Assembly: GCA_037157565.1 (NCBI GenBank)
Contig: JAZHRO010000012.1
Coordinates: 60,503,501 to 60,567,500 of the forward strand
Reading direction: 5' to 3'
Length of the DNA stretch: 64,000 bases
Source: Thalassia testudinum
Lineage: Eukaryota; Streptophyta; Magnoliopsida; Alismatales; Hydrocharitaceae
The translations under genes and the position numbers were made by a program. Shown here piece by piece: positions 45,135 to 57,086 of the stretch (position 1 is the stretch's first letter; each line of letters opens with the position of its first letter). Below the pieces are notes generated by a model. The model saw nothing but the letters and a program-made list of their open reading frames with translations, did no database searches and was not told where the DNA came from.

Positions 45135-46591
45135 TGATAACACTGCATCGTGGGATGATAATTCTGTCAATTGGGGCTTATCTTAAGAGCAACATGCACA
45201 AAAAACATATCATAAATAAGAATAGGGGCATCGCATGCGTTACACATCAAGATTGCTTATAATGTATTATTAACGGCCATGTGTACAATGACATGTCAAA
45301 ACAGGCCTCAGATGAGCAATCGGACCACACTGATGGATTTAGAGTGACTAACGGAGTCCAACGGACTTGAAATCGCCCAAATCCGACATCCGGAGCTCCT
45401 GCAATGGGCCCAAGAAGTTTTGACCGTTGATATGACGATCAACGGCTCATAAGTGCCCGCACGCCTCGCCCAGCCCCCTCCATCAATCGCAGAATGATCT
45501 GAGCCATCCGATCTACGATTGGACGGCTGAGAACGCCGTGCCATCGCCACACTCTTCGCCTGCAGCAGATCACGACCGTCGGATCTCCATCCAATGGTCG
45601 ACAGCAACCGAGCAACGACGCACAATCACAACCATCCATACAGGGCAACGCAGCGGTCGATGAGCTCACCTACACTCACGCGATGCAGGATCGAAACGCA
45701 CTGCGCAACAAATCGAAGGCGAAGGAGCGCGTGAGCGAAATTGGACCGTAGATCGGCGACTGGACGGGTGCGATTGCGAGACGTGGTGCCCGCAGATGCA
45801 CCTTGACCAGACGCGCGTGATGATGCACGCAATCCACGCCAGTGCCCCACACAAAAGCTTACCCGTCCGATCTTCGATCGAACAGCTTACAACGTGCGCA
45901 CGCTGATCAGGCGCGAAAAAGAACGAACGCGCGCGAGCGACCAGTGGGCAGGGGCCTTCACCGACGGTTTGGGAAGGGTTTTAGCGTTGTCCCAGACGTC
46001 GCTAAAACCCCTTCTTCATTTGGAAATCCCTTCTTCTTATTTAAACCCCTTCCAACCACCCATGGGAGGCATTCACTCCACTTGCAAGTGTTCTTCCCCC
46101 CTCCTAACCACCATTAGCTCCCTTTGTAATCGCCGGAGACGACGAGCCACCAACGGAGCCACCCTCCACCGCCGTGGCTGCCTCACCGTCTTCTCTCTCT
46201 CTCTTTCCTTCTTTATCTTAAGCTTTACTTTACTTATGTTCAAGCATTCATCTAGTGTTGTAATTATGAACTAAGGTTGCATGTTAAATGAAGTTGCTTT
46301 CTATTCAATTGCTTACTCTCTTTTATGTTTGAGTTGCATGCTGTGAATGAAAAGAATCCTAACCCTATTCTCTCTCTCTCTCTCTTTCTCTCTCTCTCAC
46401 TCGCTTTTCACCCATGCCTTTTCGCAAGCAAAAACTCGCTATTTCATGACAGTAAGTGACAAGAAAAATCCGATTTTCACGCCTCCCTGAGATCGATACT
46501 CGGACTCACGTCCATTCCTTCATTTTAAAACTGATGTTGCGAGCACAAGCGATAACGACTCGTTTAAACATACGCGCCCCACGCCACGTCA
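45135..46591 (+). mobile_element. W: solo LTR of a further Ty3/gypsy-like family, 1457 bp
   Basis: It starts TGATAACACTGC and ends GCCACGTCA, with TSD GCCCA at 45130..45134 and 46592..46596, inside the E2 5' LTR. The forward orientation is inferred from a TATTTAAA box at 46039..46046, a CT run (46370..46400) and the CTCCCTGAGATCGATACTCGG segment at 46482, typical of the R-U5 end of such LTRs. Its internal region is not in the window. Confidence 0.88.
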
Positions 46592-48616
46592 GCCCACCGG
46601 CGTGGGTGGTGGGCGAGGAGTGCACAGGTAGTCGGGTCAAGAACCAGGTCCGCGGAGGTGTGGGTCATGAACAAGGCTATGGGATGAGTGGGACCTCACC
46701 CCGTGTCAGGAGGCGCTAAGCCCCTAGCACTTTTTCAATTTATGTTGCGCCTCCCACTTCAAAACTTCCGAGGTGGGACTAAATGTCCCACTAGTCCCAC
46801 CTTCTTCTCGCGTGCGCCCACAGCAGGTGACTTTGCAAATTGCAGCAGCTGCGTGGGATGTTGACGCCAATTTCTGGGCTGAGGGTGTGCGCGACGGAAA
46901 CCCACACAACCTGGGACTTGGAGCTTGGGGCTTGGAGTCCTAGATGAAGTTCTCGAGCTTGCTTTGTCCTCCGTCAATGGCAACGAAGGCCTGAACCCTG
47001 TCAACAAGAAAATGGCCTTGCGGCCTCGTCAAAACACGCAGGGAGCTTCGCCTGAACACGGTGAAGGTGGTACGGTGGTCGGCGTGGCACGGGGTGGCCT
47101 AAGCATGCGTGCCTAGGTCACCCTGTGCGTGCGAATATAGGTGTGTTCGGGGAGCGTTTTGGGTGTGTGGCGGAGAGATTAGAGTAGGGGGAAATGGTCA
47201 GTGAGGTGTTGCGGAGGTCGTAGACTGGTTGGCAAGGTGGATGGAGGCGTGGAGCGACGGGAACACCTCGCCGGTGGTCTGGTCGGTGGTGGAGAAGGTG
47301 ATGGTGGTCTGTGGTGGTCGGTGCATGATTTATGAAATTGATGAAGGGAAAATGAAGAGAGAAGAAAGAGGGCTTATCTGCGAGTGGATAGACGAAGGGG
47401 GAGCGGAGGAGGCGGACAGCTCGTATGTGCCACGCCAGAGACGAACACCCTGAGATGGAGAGGCGGCGACGATGAGGAGGTCAAAGAGGCCTCGCGCAGG
47501 TACAGCACGATGCAGAGGAGTGAGGCGGAGATGGCTTTGCCACTGGTACAGTGGAGAGCGATGAGAAGAGGGAGGGAGAGTCGCCGGAGCTTGCGAGCAG
47601 ATGGTCGGAGGAGGAGGAGACGAAATTGGGGGGAATTCTTCGGCCAAAACAGGCTTGGGAGGTGCAGAATGATCTAGGCTTGCTTAAATAGGCACGGGCA
47701 GAGGGAGAGTTGCAAGGAAGCAGCTAGAGGTCTTCGCCGGAGGTATGGTCGGAGTGAGACCCATACCTCTTGAGCATTTGCACGAGAAGTATGGGGCGAT
47801 TCAGGGCATAGGGAACTGCTTATGCAGTAGGAGGCTTCGCAGAGAGCTCTCCTTTCAAATCCGAGAGCAGTGCCTTAGGGAACCGAGGAGGAAAATCGCC
47901 TTGAAACCTCGCCGGAGGTATGGATCCCTACTGCAATGGTTGAGGGACCTGAATGAAGAAAGTGACAAAAAAATTGAGGGGTTTCTGCAAGGATTTTCAA
48001 AAATTAAGGGCCAGAATGTAATTGGGTGGACCATTTTGCAAAGTAGGTCAAGATGACCTTCCCTTATGTCCAAATTTTGGTACAAATCTAATTTGGACCT
48101 AAGGAATCCAATGATGAAGTTGGATTTTAGGTTTGACCACTTTTGACTAGATATTTTGCATAAAAACCCAAATTAGCTCAAATATTGGGCATAGACCCCA
48201 ATCTAAGTCAAAATAGGTTCCAAAGGCTAAATTGAAGGTTCTAAATCCAAGGGGATATTTTTCCATGAATTTTAGAGGATTTAGTTGACTTTTATCCTAC
48301 CTAGAACCTTGTGAATTTAAACGGATTTGTTTTATGGTTATAGAATGTCATTTAATTCTTAAATTTCATAATAACCATTTACTGACTGAACCATCCCACT
48401 TTTTCTCTTATTAAGTCTAATTGACCTATGTCTAGATCCTGAGAAATCCCGTTGATGCACTGTAATAGTAAAATTATAGTTTTACCCCTTGTTTCATGTT
48501 CTCTTCCCAGATTAGTGGTCCCTTGAATTAAGCCTTTCTCTTAGTTATGTAGGAGCATTTGTTCACTTTATTAGGTCAAAATATGCTAGTTAAGACTCAT
48601 GATGAGGTTCTCATCA

Positions 48617-49248
48617 TGTATCTATATAAATAAAATAAATAAGATATGTATATAATATATATGTATATGTTAAGTAGATTAGATACATGTTTGAGTTCTT
48701 ATATATAAAAATAAATTAGAGCTTTAGTGACAGATATATCCGTCACTGTACATTTGTATATACATTAGTAAAAGTAGCTCTTTTTGCCTTAGGTTATGTA
48801 TATATGTTACTATATATGTAATATGTGTTACTATAGATATTAGTATGTTAAGTTAATTTAGTCCATTAAATAGTAATAGCTATTTTTGTACCTAAACTTA
48901 GGTATTACTTATAGTAGTTGTATATAATTAGCATAGTATAATATTAGCTAGTTTTTCATGCCTGTTTATTGTATATTTATTTCACGCATTGTAATGAATA
49001 TCAGTTGATTTTTTTGTAAATAATAAGCAATGCTTTCATTTATTGATTCATTCATTTGTTTTGTAAATAAAATTAATATTTTTTTTAAAATAAAGGAACA
49101 GTCTTGGACTTAGAGAGTGATGTATATCAATAACTACCTCCCATTGAACAACCTGGAAACGAACCAGTAAAAATTGTAATTAAATAAAAATAACGCGACA
49201 TTAGTTTGCATTTGTGACACCTATACTATAATAATGACACTTAAAACA
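48617..49248 (+). repeat. Y1 piece 4 (end of the LTR)
   Basis: It matches Y2 about 60050..60756: TATGTATATGT words, the segment GATGTATATCAATAACT, and the terminal AACACTT-type end. Directly right of the E2 TSD. No gene. Confidence 0.75.
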
Positions 49249-50898
49249 CCTTTTCAATGCAATCCGGCAGTCGATGATCAGGGCCCAAATCAAAATGCTC
49301 ACAAGTATCGTCGTGGAGCAAGGAATATGGTGGTGGTCATGATTTGTTGGTTGGAGGTGTAGAGTGGCTGAACGGTGGTGGCAACGACGAGTTTTGATGG
49401 GTTCGTTCGACCCAAGGTTTTAGGGGTCAAAGCTCTCAATAAGCTGAGGGCTTTGACCTCTAAGGTGGGAGGAATGTTTTGGTGGCGGTGGTGTGTGGTT
49501 TGTACATGTGTGGCGTTGATGTGAACATGTTGGAGCTCTCACCAAACTTGGAGAAGACAGAGTGGGAGAGGGTGAGCGAGTGGTCAGAACTAAATCCTAA
49601 AGGTCTAATCCTAAACTAGAGAAGGAGAGGGAGATGATGACCTAACTAATTGGATGAAAAGGGGGAGGATCTATGATAGCGTGGTTAGCCGAAGCCGAGG
49701 ACAAAGAATTCTCCTGTGAGGGTAGGTGACGATGACGAAGGGGTTGGAGACTCCTGTTGTGGCTGGTGAGGAGTAGAGGAAGGCAAGGAAGAAGGAGGAC
49801 CAGCCAATTTGGTAGTTGGCCGACCTCCAGAAGAACTCGAGGGGGCTAACCAGAGCCGCAGTTGGAGATGGCCAGAGAAGGAGAGGAAGAAGGATTTTAG
49901 TCCTAAATTGGGCTAAGGAAGGCGTGGGAAGTTTAAGGAACTTATATAGAAGAGGTCTTGACCCTTAATTGTGAGGAAATCACGGAATTTCCTCACGATT
50001 TTCATAGGGAAACCTACTGATTTTTGAGCTCCTCACCGACGATGTGGAGAGCACATTGGACCTTGTGAGATGGCTCAATAGATGTGGAATCACTTCAAGA
50101 TCAATCCCTCCAAGTTTGGAGGGATTTGATTGGAGTTTAGAGGAGATATCCTCTATTGAAGTTGTTGGTGTATGGGTTGAAGATGTTGTTCAAACTGTAA
50201 TGATAGCAGGAGCATTTTTGAGAAGATGACTAGAAGATAAGGGCGTGGTTGAAAGGAAAACATAAAAGCTGAGGGTTTAAGTGCAAAGAATAGAGATCTG
50301 GGAACTAAATTGCAAACTAGGTCAAAATGAACTCTGATTGGACCCAAATTTTTGTGTTAAGCTAATTTTAACTTAATAAATCTAATGGTGAACTTGGATT
50401 TGAGTTTTGACCATGTTTGACTAGGTAAATTGCACAGGAGCCCAAAGTAGGACAAATTCCCATTTGAATCTATGTTCCTGGTCAAAATGGATTTAGATGG
50501 TCAAAGTGAACGTACTAAATCTCTTAGAATATTTGTCAATGAATTTTAGGAGGTTTAGATTGAATTTATCTAGACCATAACCATTTCAATTTAAGTGCGA
50601 CTAATAATTAGGGTTTTGAGTATTGTTTCCATCCTCGAAATGCGTAAAACGTTAATTTAGTTAGTGTAAGCCCACCTTTTAATATTTTAAATTCATTTAA
50701 GCTTAAATTAACCCCTGATCAACCCCTTGGATCATCTGTATTTGTGATTGAATGTTAATAGTAGAATTAATCCTATTTTCTTATCTTCTCAAAACAGTTC
50801 AGTATAAAATTATGATCCTTAGACAATCATTTAGGAGCATTTATCACTGGATTTCAACTAATTGAAGTTAGTTACAATGAATGATGGTGTTACCATCA
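49249..50898 (-). repeat. X6: family X LTR, right part; probable 5' LTR of E3
   Basis: Reverse-oriented, ending (plus strand) in TGATGGTGTTACCATCA at 50898. It begins in mid-LTR where Y1 ends. A short stretch at about 13800..13900 is the likely other part. Orientation and order fit a 5' LTR of minus-strand E3, but no primer site survives to prove it. Hairpins lie at 49971..49996 (arms GTGAGGAAAT/ATTTCCTCAC) and 50103..50126. Confidence 0.65.
50103..50126. repeat. Palindrome in the U3 of X6
   Basis: 11-base arms AATCCCTCCAA / TTGGAGGGATT are perfect with a 2-base spacer. Confidence 0.9.
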
Positions 50899-51319
50899 AT
50901 TAGGCTGTCTGATTCCTATTTTGGCCTTTTAATTTAAATTCTGATTTTGCTTAAGTGTCTTAAGGTAGGGTAAGTGTTCTTAGGACCTACGGTGATATAT
51001 TTTAGGCTCTTTAACAATGAATCTAAAAGAAATGAATTGAGAAACAACAAAAAGATTGCAAAAATACTTTCTAAGTCCTATTCTTCTTCTTTTTCTTCAA
51101 GCTTTAGCTCCAAGCAAAGCTCGCCACTCCATGTTCCATGCTCCTTGATGCTTTTGTTCTAAAGTTAAGCTCTTCCATTCCTCCATAGACATGAGCTTGA
51201 GCTCCTTCACACTTGATATCATTTACATTTATCCTGAAACTATAAACTCAATACAAATGTTAAATTACACGTGTTTTGTTATCATCAAAATTAACGATCG
51301 AGGTGTCTTTGCTCCAACA
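50899..51319 (-). repeat. C3: end fragment of a Sirevirus-like LTR
   Basis: It matches C1 LTR 17140..17559 and ends ...GCTCCAACA. Only the last 420 bp are present. The break coincides with the end of E3, so the remainder should lie left of the window. Confidence 0.75.
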
Positions 51320-51596
51320 AAGAGGATGCCAACAGGAGGCATAACAAGGAAGTGTAGCTATTTAGGCATGTTGTGAAGAGGTTGCTGGTGAACTAATGAA
51401 TCGGCACTCCAAATCTGAGGTCAACTGGAGATAGAGAAAGTAACAAATTGAGTTGGAGTCTACAAGAATTCAAGATTTCCAATTGGAGTAGCATGATATA
51501 TGAAGAGAAAAGGAACTTGTACAACAATATGAGCCAACGCTTTTATAGGTGAAAGTATATTGGTGCTAATGATTACATCATAATTGGATAGAAAGT

Positions 51597-53597
51597 GGTG
51601 ATTGTAACACGAAATTTTATCATCTTTATGCGTTGAATAAGAAATTGAAAAATAGAATTGAATGGCTAATGCTACCACGTGGTAAGGAAACTAGTGACAA
51701 GAAGATAGAGAGCAGCTTCTTTCATTTTTATGAGAATTTGTTTACCTCTAAATTGGTGAAATTCCAACCTGTTAAAGTCTTCTCTCCTAATGATAGGGTC
51801 AATGATGAAGAGGCAAGATGGTGTTTGGAGATACCAAGTGTAGAAGAGATCAAGAATGTTTTGTTTCAAATGCCCCCTTGTAAAAGCCTCAATCCAGATG
51901 GGCTTCCAGCTCTTTTTCATGAAAAAGTTAGGATGTTATGCATTGTGACGTGATTAACTTTGTGTAGGATTGTCTTTGTTTCTCAAAGATGCCTAGTAAG
52001 ATCAACCACACAGATCTTTCCTTGACACTAAAGTTTCATTCTCCTAAGGATCCAAAGGATTACCATCCCATAAGCCTCACCAATACTATTTACAAGCTAA
52101 TTGTGAAACTTGTTGTCCGAAGGTTGAAGCTAATCCTTTTAAGAATAATTGATGGTTTGGTTTTCTTATAAGGAGGCAGATTGCAAATCATGTCATTTTG
52201 ACAAAGGAGGTTCTCCATGTGATGAGAACTCTAAAAAGGAAGGAGGGGGCAATAACACTTAAATTAGATATGGAGAAGGCATTTGATAGGCTTGAATGGG
52301 ATTTTGTTCATTTTTGTTTATGTCAATTGCATGTTCTCACGTCTCTTGTTACTCTCATTGCATCATGCATTAAGTCTACATCCTTTCAAGTCATTGTAAA
52401 TGGTAATACTATTAACACTATTCTTCCTTCTTGTAATGTTCGACAAGAGTACCCTCTTTCTCCTTATTTATTCACCCTCTGCTCTAAGTTTCTCTCTCGC
52501 TACTTAAAAACTTTTCTAGCTAATTTCATTGTTTTAGGATTTAAGCTCTCTTGAAGTGCGACACCTATCGCTCACCTCATCTTTGTAGATGATATGACTC
52601 TTTTTGGGAAGGCGAGTGTGGAAGAAGTCTCAAATTTGATGCAAATCCTTCTGAAGGGAAATCAGGACAAAAGGTTGACTTTTTAGAGTATTAAGTATAT
52701 TTCAGCAAAGGTTTTCCTTCTGAGTTGCAAGAAGTTGTCAAAGAAGTTCTAGGAGTTAAAGGATTGGTTAAAGAGGTGCTTTATCTAGGGAACCCTCTTC
52801 TTGATACATCAAAAGAATCCAAATTAAAGGGGGTGGCTCTTTCAAAGTGCCGTAAGAAGCTAGTTGGATGGAAGGGAAACTCACTATCTCAAGTGGGAAG
52901 AGGTATTTTGTTACAATCCTCACTTATATCTTATGTTTACAAACGTATTCTCTAAAAGCTATGTGGTGAGATTGATATAATAGAAAGAGATTTTTGGTGG
53001 GATTATCTTGATGGGAAGAGGCACTTTTATCTTGGTGGGATTATCTTGATGGGAAGAGGCACTTTTACCCTAGAGGTTGGAGTTTTAAGTGCATACCCAA
53101 ACACTTTGGTGGGTTGGGCATGAGGAATACGCCCTTTACAAATTTGGATTTCCTATGCAGACGGTCTGGCAACTTCTTTCCCATCTTCACGATTTATGAA
53201 AGAGAATGATAAGGGAGAAATACTTTCCAGAAGGTTCACTCTAAGACTTTTCACCAAAAACTACTGATGATTCCCCTTTCAAGAAGTCCACTGAAGAAAT
53301 TTTAAGCTAGTTGTTCAAAGGCTAAGTGTGGTTGGTTGGAAAAGGGACTAGCATTAATATTTCGAGGGACAATTGGATTGCTTGGGAGCTATTGTTTGCC
53401 CAATTATAGCCAATAATGTCCTCCCCACTATCGTAGAAGATCTTTTGGAGGAGGGGAATATGTGTTGGATGGATGCTTCAATTCACAAGCATTTTTCTCC
53501 TTCAATGGCTAACGCTATTAAGGATACTCCAATTCATGGAAAGGATGCGTTAATATGGTAGCCAAGGATTGATGTTCAATAAAAAAATAAATAAAGA
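51597..53597 (+). pseudogene. L1-type LINE, 5'-truncated, broken reverse transcriptase
   Basis: Pieces of a non-LTR reverse transcriptase are in order on the plus strand: DCNTKFYHLYALNKKLKNRI (51597), LFTSKL with KSLNPDGLPALF (51740..51920), HPISLTNTIYKLIVKLVVRRL (52060), TLKLDMEKAFDRLEWDF (52255), PLSPYLFTLCSKFLSRYLK (52455), and the active-site motif FVDDM (about 52586) for FADD. A weak zf-RVT-like end follows (53330..53560). Stops and frameshifts separate the pieces. The apurinic endonuclease domain of complete L1 elements is missing, as is usual after incomplete reverse transcription. An A-rich AATAAAAAAATAAATAAAG (53579..53597) may be the worn tail. A 38-bp unit is tandemly duplicated near 52996..53071. 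The left limit is uncertain; 51320..51596 holds nothing I recognise. Confidence 0.85.
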
Positions 53598-55105
53598 TAT
53601 GTAATAAGAAAATTTAAATTTGCAACTCTAATTATAGTAAAATTAACATGCTTTTAGTAAATACTAAATAAAAATAAAATGTATAACCGAAATTGAGAGT
53701 CTAATACTAAAGAACATATAAATCTTTAAATCCTCTAGCAAATACTAAAGTCACACACACATTTCTTTCTTTTTTTAATTTTTCTTTTAGCTCTTAAGAG
53801 AATGAGCAAACTAGATGATCAGTTTAACTAAATCAGCTGATTCGATCAGATTTTAACCAATTCACATTGATTTTAACTTTTATTACCTGAATCGATCGAT
53901 TCGACCAATGAGACACCACTTTATGGTTGAGCCAACCGATCTAATTCGATCTTTAAAACATTACTAACAACATCCCTCGACATCGCCATAATTGCAGCAT
54001 CGCTACCACCTACAACATTATCACCAGCATCACAACCCAACCACTACAACCGATACCTCAACACCATTGTTGTAGCATCAATGATTGCGACCATTGCCAA
54101 TCCCTTGTTCCTTGGCACCACCACCGCTGCTAGCACCACTACCACCACATCATGTTCATTGATACGACGACCATCCTTTGCTACCAATACTATGGGACAA
54201 GGTGGAGATAGAGTGGGGATAGTAGTATGTCCATGGGTCAGATTTAAGCCATATTTTATTATTATCAAATTCATCCATATTAACAAATTTATTTTCCATA
54301 TTCGCCTCAAATATAATCGAAAAAAATCTGTCCCATATCTGTTAAATTAACGAGTATCCATTAATATATTGATTTGTATATTGCACCATTATTTTAAAAT
54401 CCATAAAAAAAATGTATATTCTACCATCAAAATTTCTTGAATACAACCATCTTTTAGAAGATATGTAAAACAAACAAAAATATCATAACAAGAAATGAAA
54501 AAATCAATATTCTAAACATATTTCATGGTTTATAACAAAAAATAATCACATAAGAGAAGAGAGGAGTCTTTTCTTGACATTGTAATGAAATTTCAACTCA
54601 CGCTACAGTCTAGTGGTGGTGAAAATAATCACATGAGAGAGGGGAGCGAGTCATAATGTTAAGACTTGAGATGGAATTTGGACAGTATGGAGGAGAGAAG
54701 AGATGATAGGAAATGTCACATTGTAGTGCTTCTTGAGATGGAATTTGACGTTGAAATAGAATTTGGAAAAGTAAAAGTCCAGGAGATGTGAGTTTGTGAC
54801 CACTTCTAAACCTCATAGTCACATGAGTAGCTTGGGAATCTTAGGACATTTGGAATTTCTAGAGTTGGGAGCTTGGAGTCTTAGAACATTTAGAATTTAT
54901 TTTTAGAGTCTTGTATGTATAATATATTTATATCAAGTATACGGGTTAAGGGGTATCTTTCCCCATACTCAACCCAAACCTAATCAGGTTTGTATCCAAA
55001 AACCTAAACCCGCCTAAATGTTAAATGGATCAAATTTTACCGATCCAAATCGGATCGGATCGGGTCTTCGTTGGGAGTACTAGATTGACATTCCTAAGAG
55101 ATAAG
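53598..55105. other. AT-rich spacer without genes
   Basis: No coding signal. 53820..53960 is rich in GATCGATTCGA-like words and resembles, inverted, the segment 63574..63740. 54180..54360 and 54930..55080 hold GGGT/ACCC-rich phrases often seen in plant dispersed repeats, unclassified. The first 240 bases are simple A/T sequence. Confidence 0.5.
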
Positions 55106-56153
55106 TGTTGGTGCAAGCGTACCACGATCATTAATTTTGATGATAACAAATTAAACACTTGGTATTTAACATTTGCATTGAGTTTAAGATCTTAGGAATA
55201 ATGCAAATTGATTCAAGTGTGAAGAAGCTCAAGCTTGCATCCATGGCAGATTGGAGGAGCTTAATGGAGAAGAAGAAAAGATGGAGCCTCGCGTGGAGTG
55301 AAAGCTTGAAGATGGAGAAGAAGAATAGAATAGATATTTGTTTATGTATTTGTACTCTTTATTTGTTTTTGCCCTTTACTTTTCTTAGATTTATTGTAAA
55401 AGTGCCCCAAAGTACCATACCATAGTCCTTGAAACACTATTCTATCATTAGGACTCTTAGACAAACACTTAGGCATTTTGTAGAAAACTCAGGAAACTTG
55501 AATAGGCTTCAGAGAACCTTACCAGATGTCCAATTTGGAATTTAGACATTTGATCTTCGACTTTAAGACGTTTGATAGCTTGTACAGATGTCCAAAACAC
55601 CTAGGCTGGAAACAACCTCTCTGTCCTTTTACTTCCATATGTTCAGCCCAAAGTCCAGAAGTCTTAGAAGACATCTGATGACCTTGACAGATGATGAGTG
55701 GCTACTCATCATAGCTAAAAAGCTAAGGTTAAGCTAGAAACTGGGTTAAACAATATCAAAATAACACATAAAAAGGGTTAAGTGTGGGAATCAAAGAAAA
55801 AGACCTAAAACCTTAATTCTGTGTTAAAATTGCATAATTAGGTCATAAAACGAGATATTCTTGAGAAAAAGGTCAAATGGTGATCCAAGTGTTAATTGAA
55901 CACACAAATAAGTTTAAAAGTCCAAATCAAAAGTATAATTAATTTCTCAAATGTTCAATTGAGCATAAATAAAAACTTGAAGGCATTTAGACATCATTAA
56001 GGCCTTGAAACTTAGAATTTACATTTAGGTCCTTTATGCATCACATTTCCTTCTTAAGAAAACTTTCCCGGACGTATATGTAACTCGCAGGGACCTCTTT
56101 GAAAGCCCTTAGGGTTCGTTCAGCTATCATTCCTTACCATTTATGGGCCTGCT

Positions 56154-56160
56154 TATAAAT
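56154..56160 (+). promoter_or_regulatory. TATA box of Y2
   Basis: TATAAAT about 460 bases into the LTR, before the hairpin zone. Confidence 0.4.
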
Positions 56161-56575
56161 GTTCTACCCCTTCACAGAAGGGCCTTCCTGCAATTTGCTA
56201 TTTAGAAGCCAGCTACCTGGAGCCTCTTCGCGTGCACTGTGCGTGCGAAGAACTCGAGGCTTCTCGACCGTCCATTCTCCTTCGATCTTGATCTGCGGCT
56301 CGATCTAAATCGAAGCTTCGCGCGAAGCGGCGCGTATGCTCACCCAACCCCCCAGATCCTATCCTACGGTCAGATTTCAAATTAGCAGCCCGCGCACTCC
56401 TCTCCTCTCATCCTTGCTGCCGGTGCCCTCGACATCTATCTTCACCCGCATGGTGATTTGAGCCACTAAGATTGCTATTTAAGCACCTCAGTGGTCTCGC
56501 ACACAAGGGATCGCTCTCTCCTACTCTCTTAGAGATCGTTCCTCCACTCCAGTTTCCTCTCTTCATCAAATCCTT

Positions 56576-56602
56576 GATTTCACAGCCACTGGCTGTGAAA
56601 TC
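56576..56602. repeat. Hairpin with 13-bp arms in Y2
   Basis: Arms GATTTCACAGCCA / TGGCTGTGAAATC are perfect with a 1-base spacer. Confidence 0.92.
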
Positions 56603-57043
56603 CTTGACTTCTCTCCGACCCTCCTCATCGCAAAGGACCTCATAGCACCTGAGGACGACCTTGTAGCCTCGCTAGCAGGCTTTTCACTCCGCTGGAGCTC
56701 ACCTCCCTCCCTTCTTCCTCCTTAGCCACCGGCTAAGGACCCATAGGTCCCATTCTTCCTTTTAGAATAGTTTTACTGTTTTGTAGTTAGCTTTAGTGTT
56801 AGTTAGTTAGATAGATTAGCAATAGAATTAGATATAGAATTTATTTTGATCTGTTGTGCATGTTAGAATAGTATTAGGAGTAGATTTAGATTAGTTTTCT
56901 TCCCCCTCTCACCTCCTCTGATCATCCCAGATCAGAGGGGACGATTTCCCCCAGTCATTGCTCATGTTTTTTCTTCCTCTACGCACTGTCATTTCACTTC
57001 TGATTTCCTTAATTTTTCTCGCAATACACCCACTCATTAGACT

Positions 57044-57086
57044 TAATCTCAGATCTAAGTGGTTTACAACCTCAAATCTGAGATTA
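57044..57086. repeat. Hairpin in Y2 with a counterpart of different sequence in Y1
   Basis: Arms TAATCTCAGAT / ATCTGAGATTA are perfect (spacer 57055..57075). Y1 has GGATTCAGATC / GATTTGAATCC at 23449..23490. Confidence 0.85.

Larger units (their letters stand above)
28935..48616 (-). mobile_element. E2: near-complete Athila-type Ty3/gypsy element, dead, with three solo LTRs inside
   Basis: It has TSD TGTAT at 28930..28934 and 48617..48621. On the minus strand: 5' LTR 48616..44267, worn primer site 44259..44242, leader, gag from 43155, pol to about 35900, 3' untranslated region, polypurine tract at 31651, 3' LTR 31650..28935. Inserted later were solo LTRs at 45135..46591 (in the 5' LTR), 37193..39035 (between RNase H and integrase) and 32746..35355 (3' region). 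Without these the element is about 13.8 kb. The domain order protease-RT-RNase H-integrase is Ty3/gypsy. tRNA-Asp priming and the GKLRSKWIGPY integrase tail fit Athila. No clear env-like frame is visible after pol. It inserted into Y1. Confidence 0.92.
44267..48616 (-). repeat. 5' LTR of E2, interrupted by solo LTR W
   Basis: Partner of 28935..31650. Without W and its TSD copy it is about 2.89 kb, longer than the 3' LTR by about 170 bp, mostly from a 139-bp tandem duplication in the pyrimidine tract. It ends on the plus strand with TGATGAGGTTCTCATCA at 48616. The start is set by similarity to the 3' LTR and may be off by a few bases. Confidence 0.88.
13900..49248 (+). mobile_element. Y1: family Y solo LTR, about 4.6 kb of own sequence in four pieces
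   Basis: The pieces 13900..14573, 22853..23716, 26513..28934 and 48617..49248 are collinear with the continuous copy Y2 (55692..60756). They are separated by X4, X5 and E2, each with its own TSD, so the split is certain. Each piece matches its Y2 counterpart in order. The start is worn: Y2's TGATGAG dyad is not clear here, so 13900 is approximate. The end (...CTTAAAACA) aligns with the end of Y2. No gag or pol sequence belongs to it. Confidence 0.75.
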
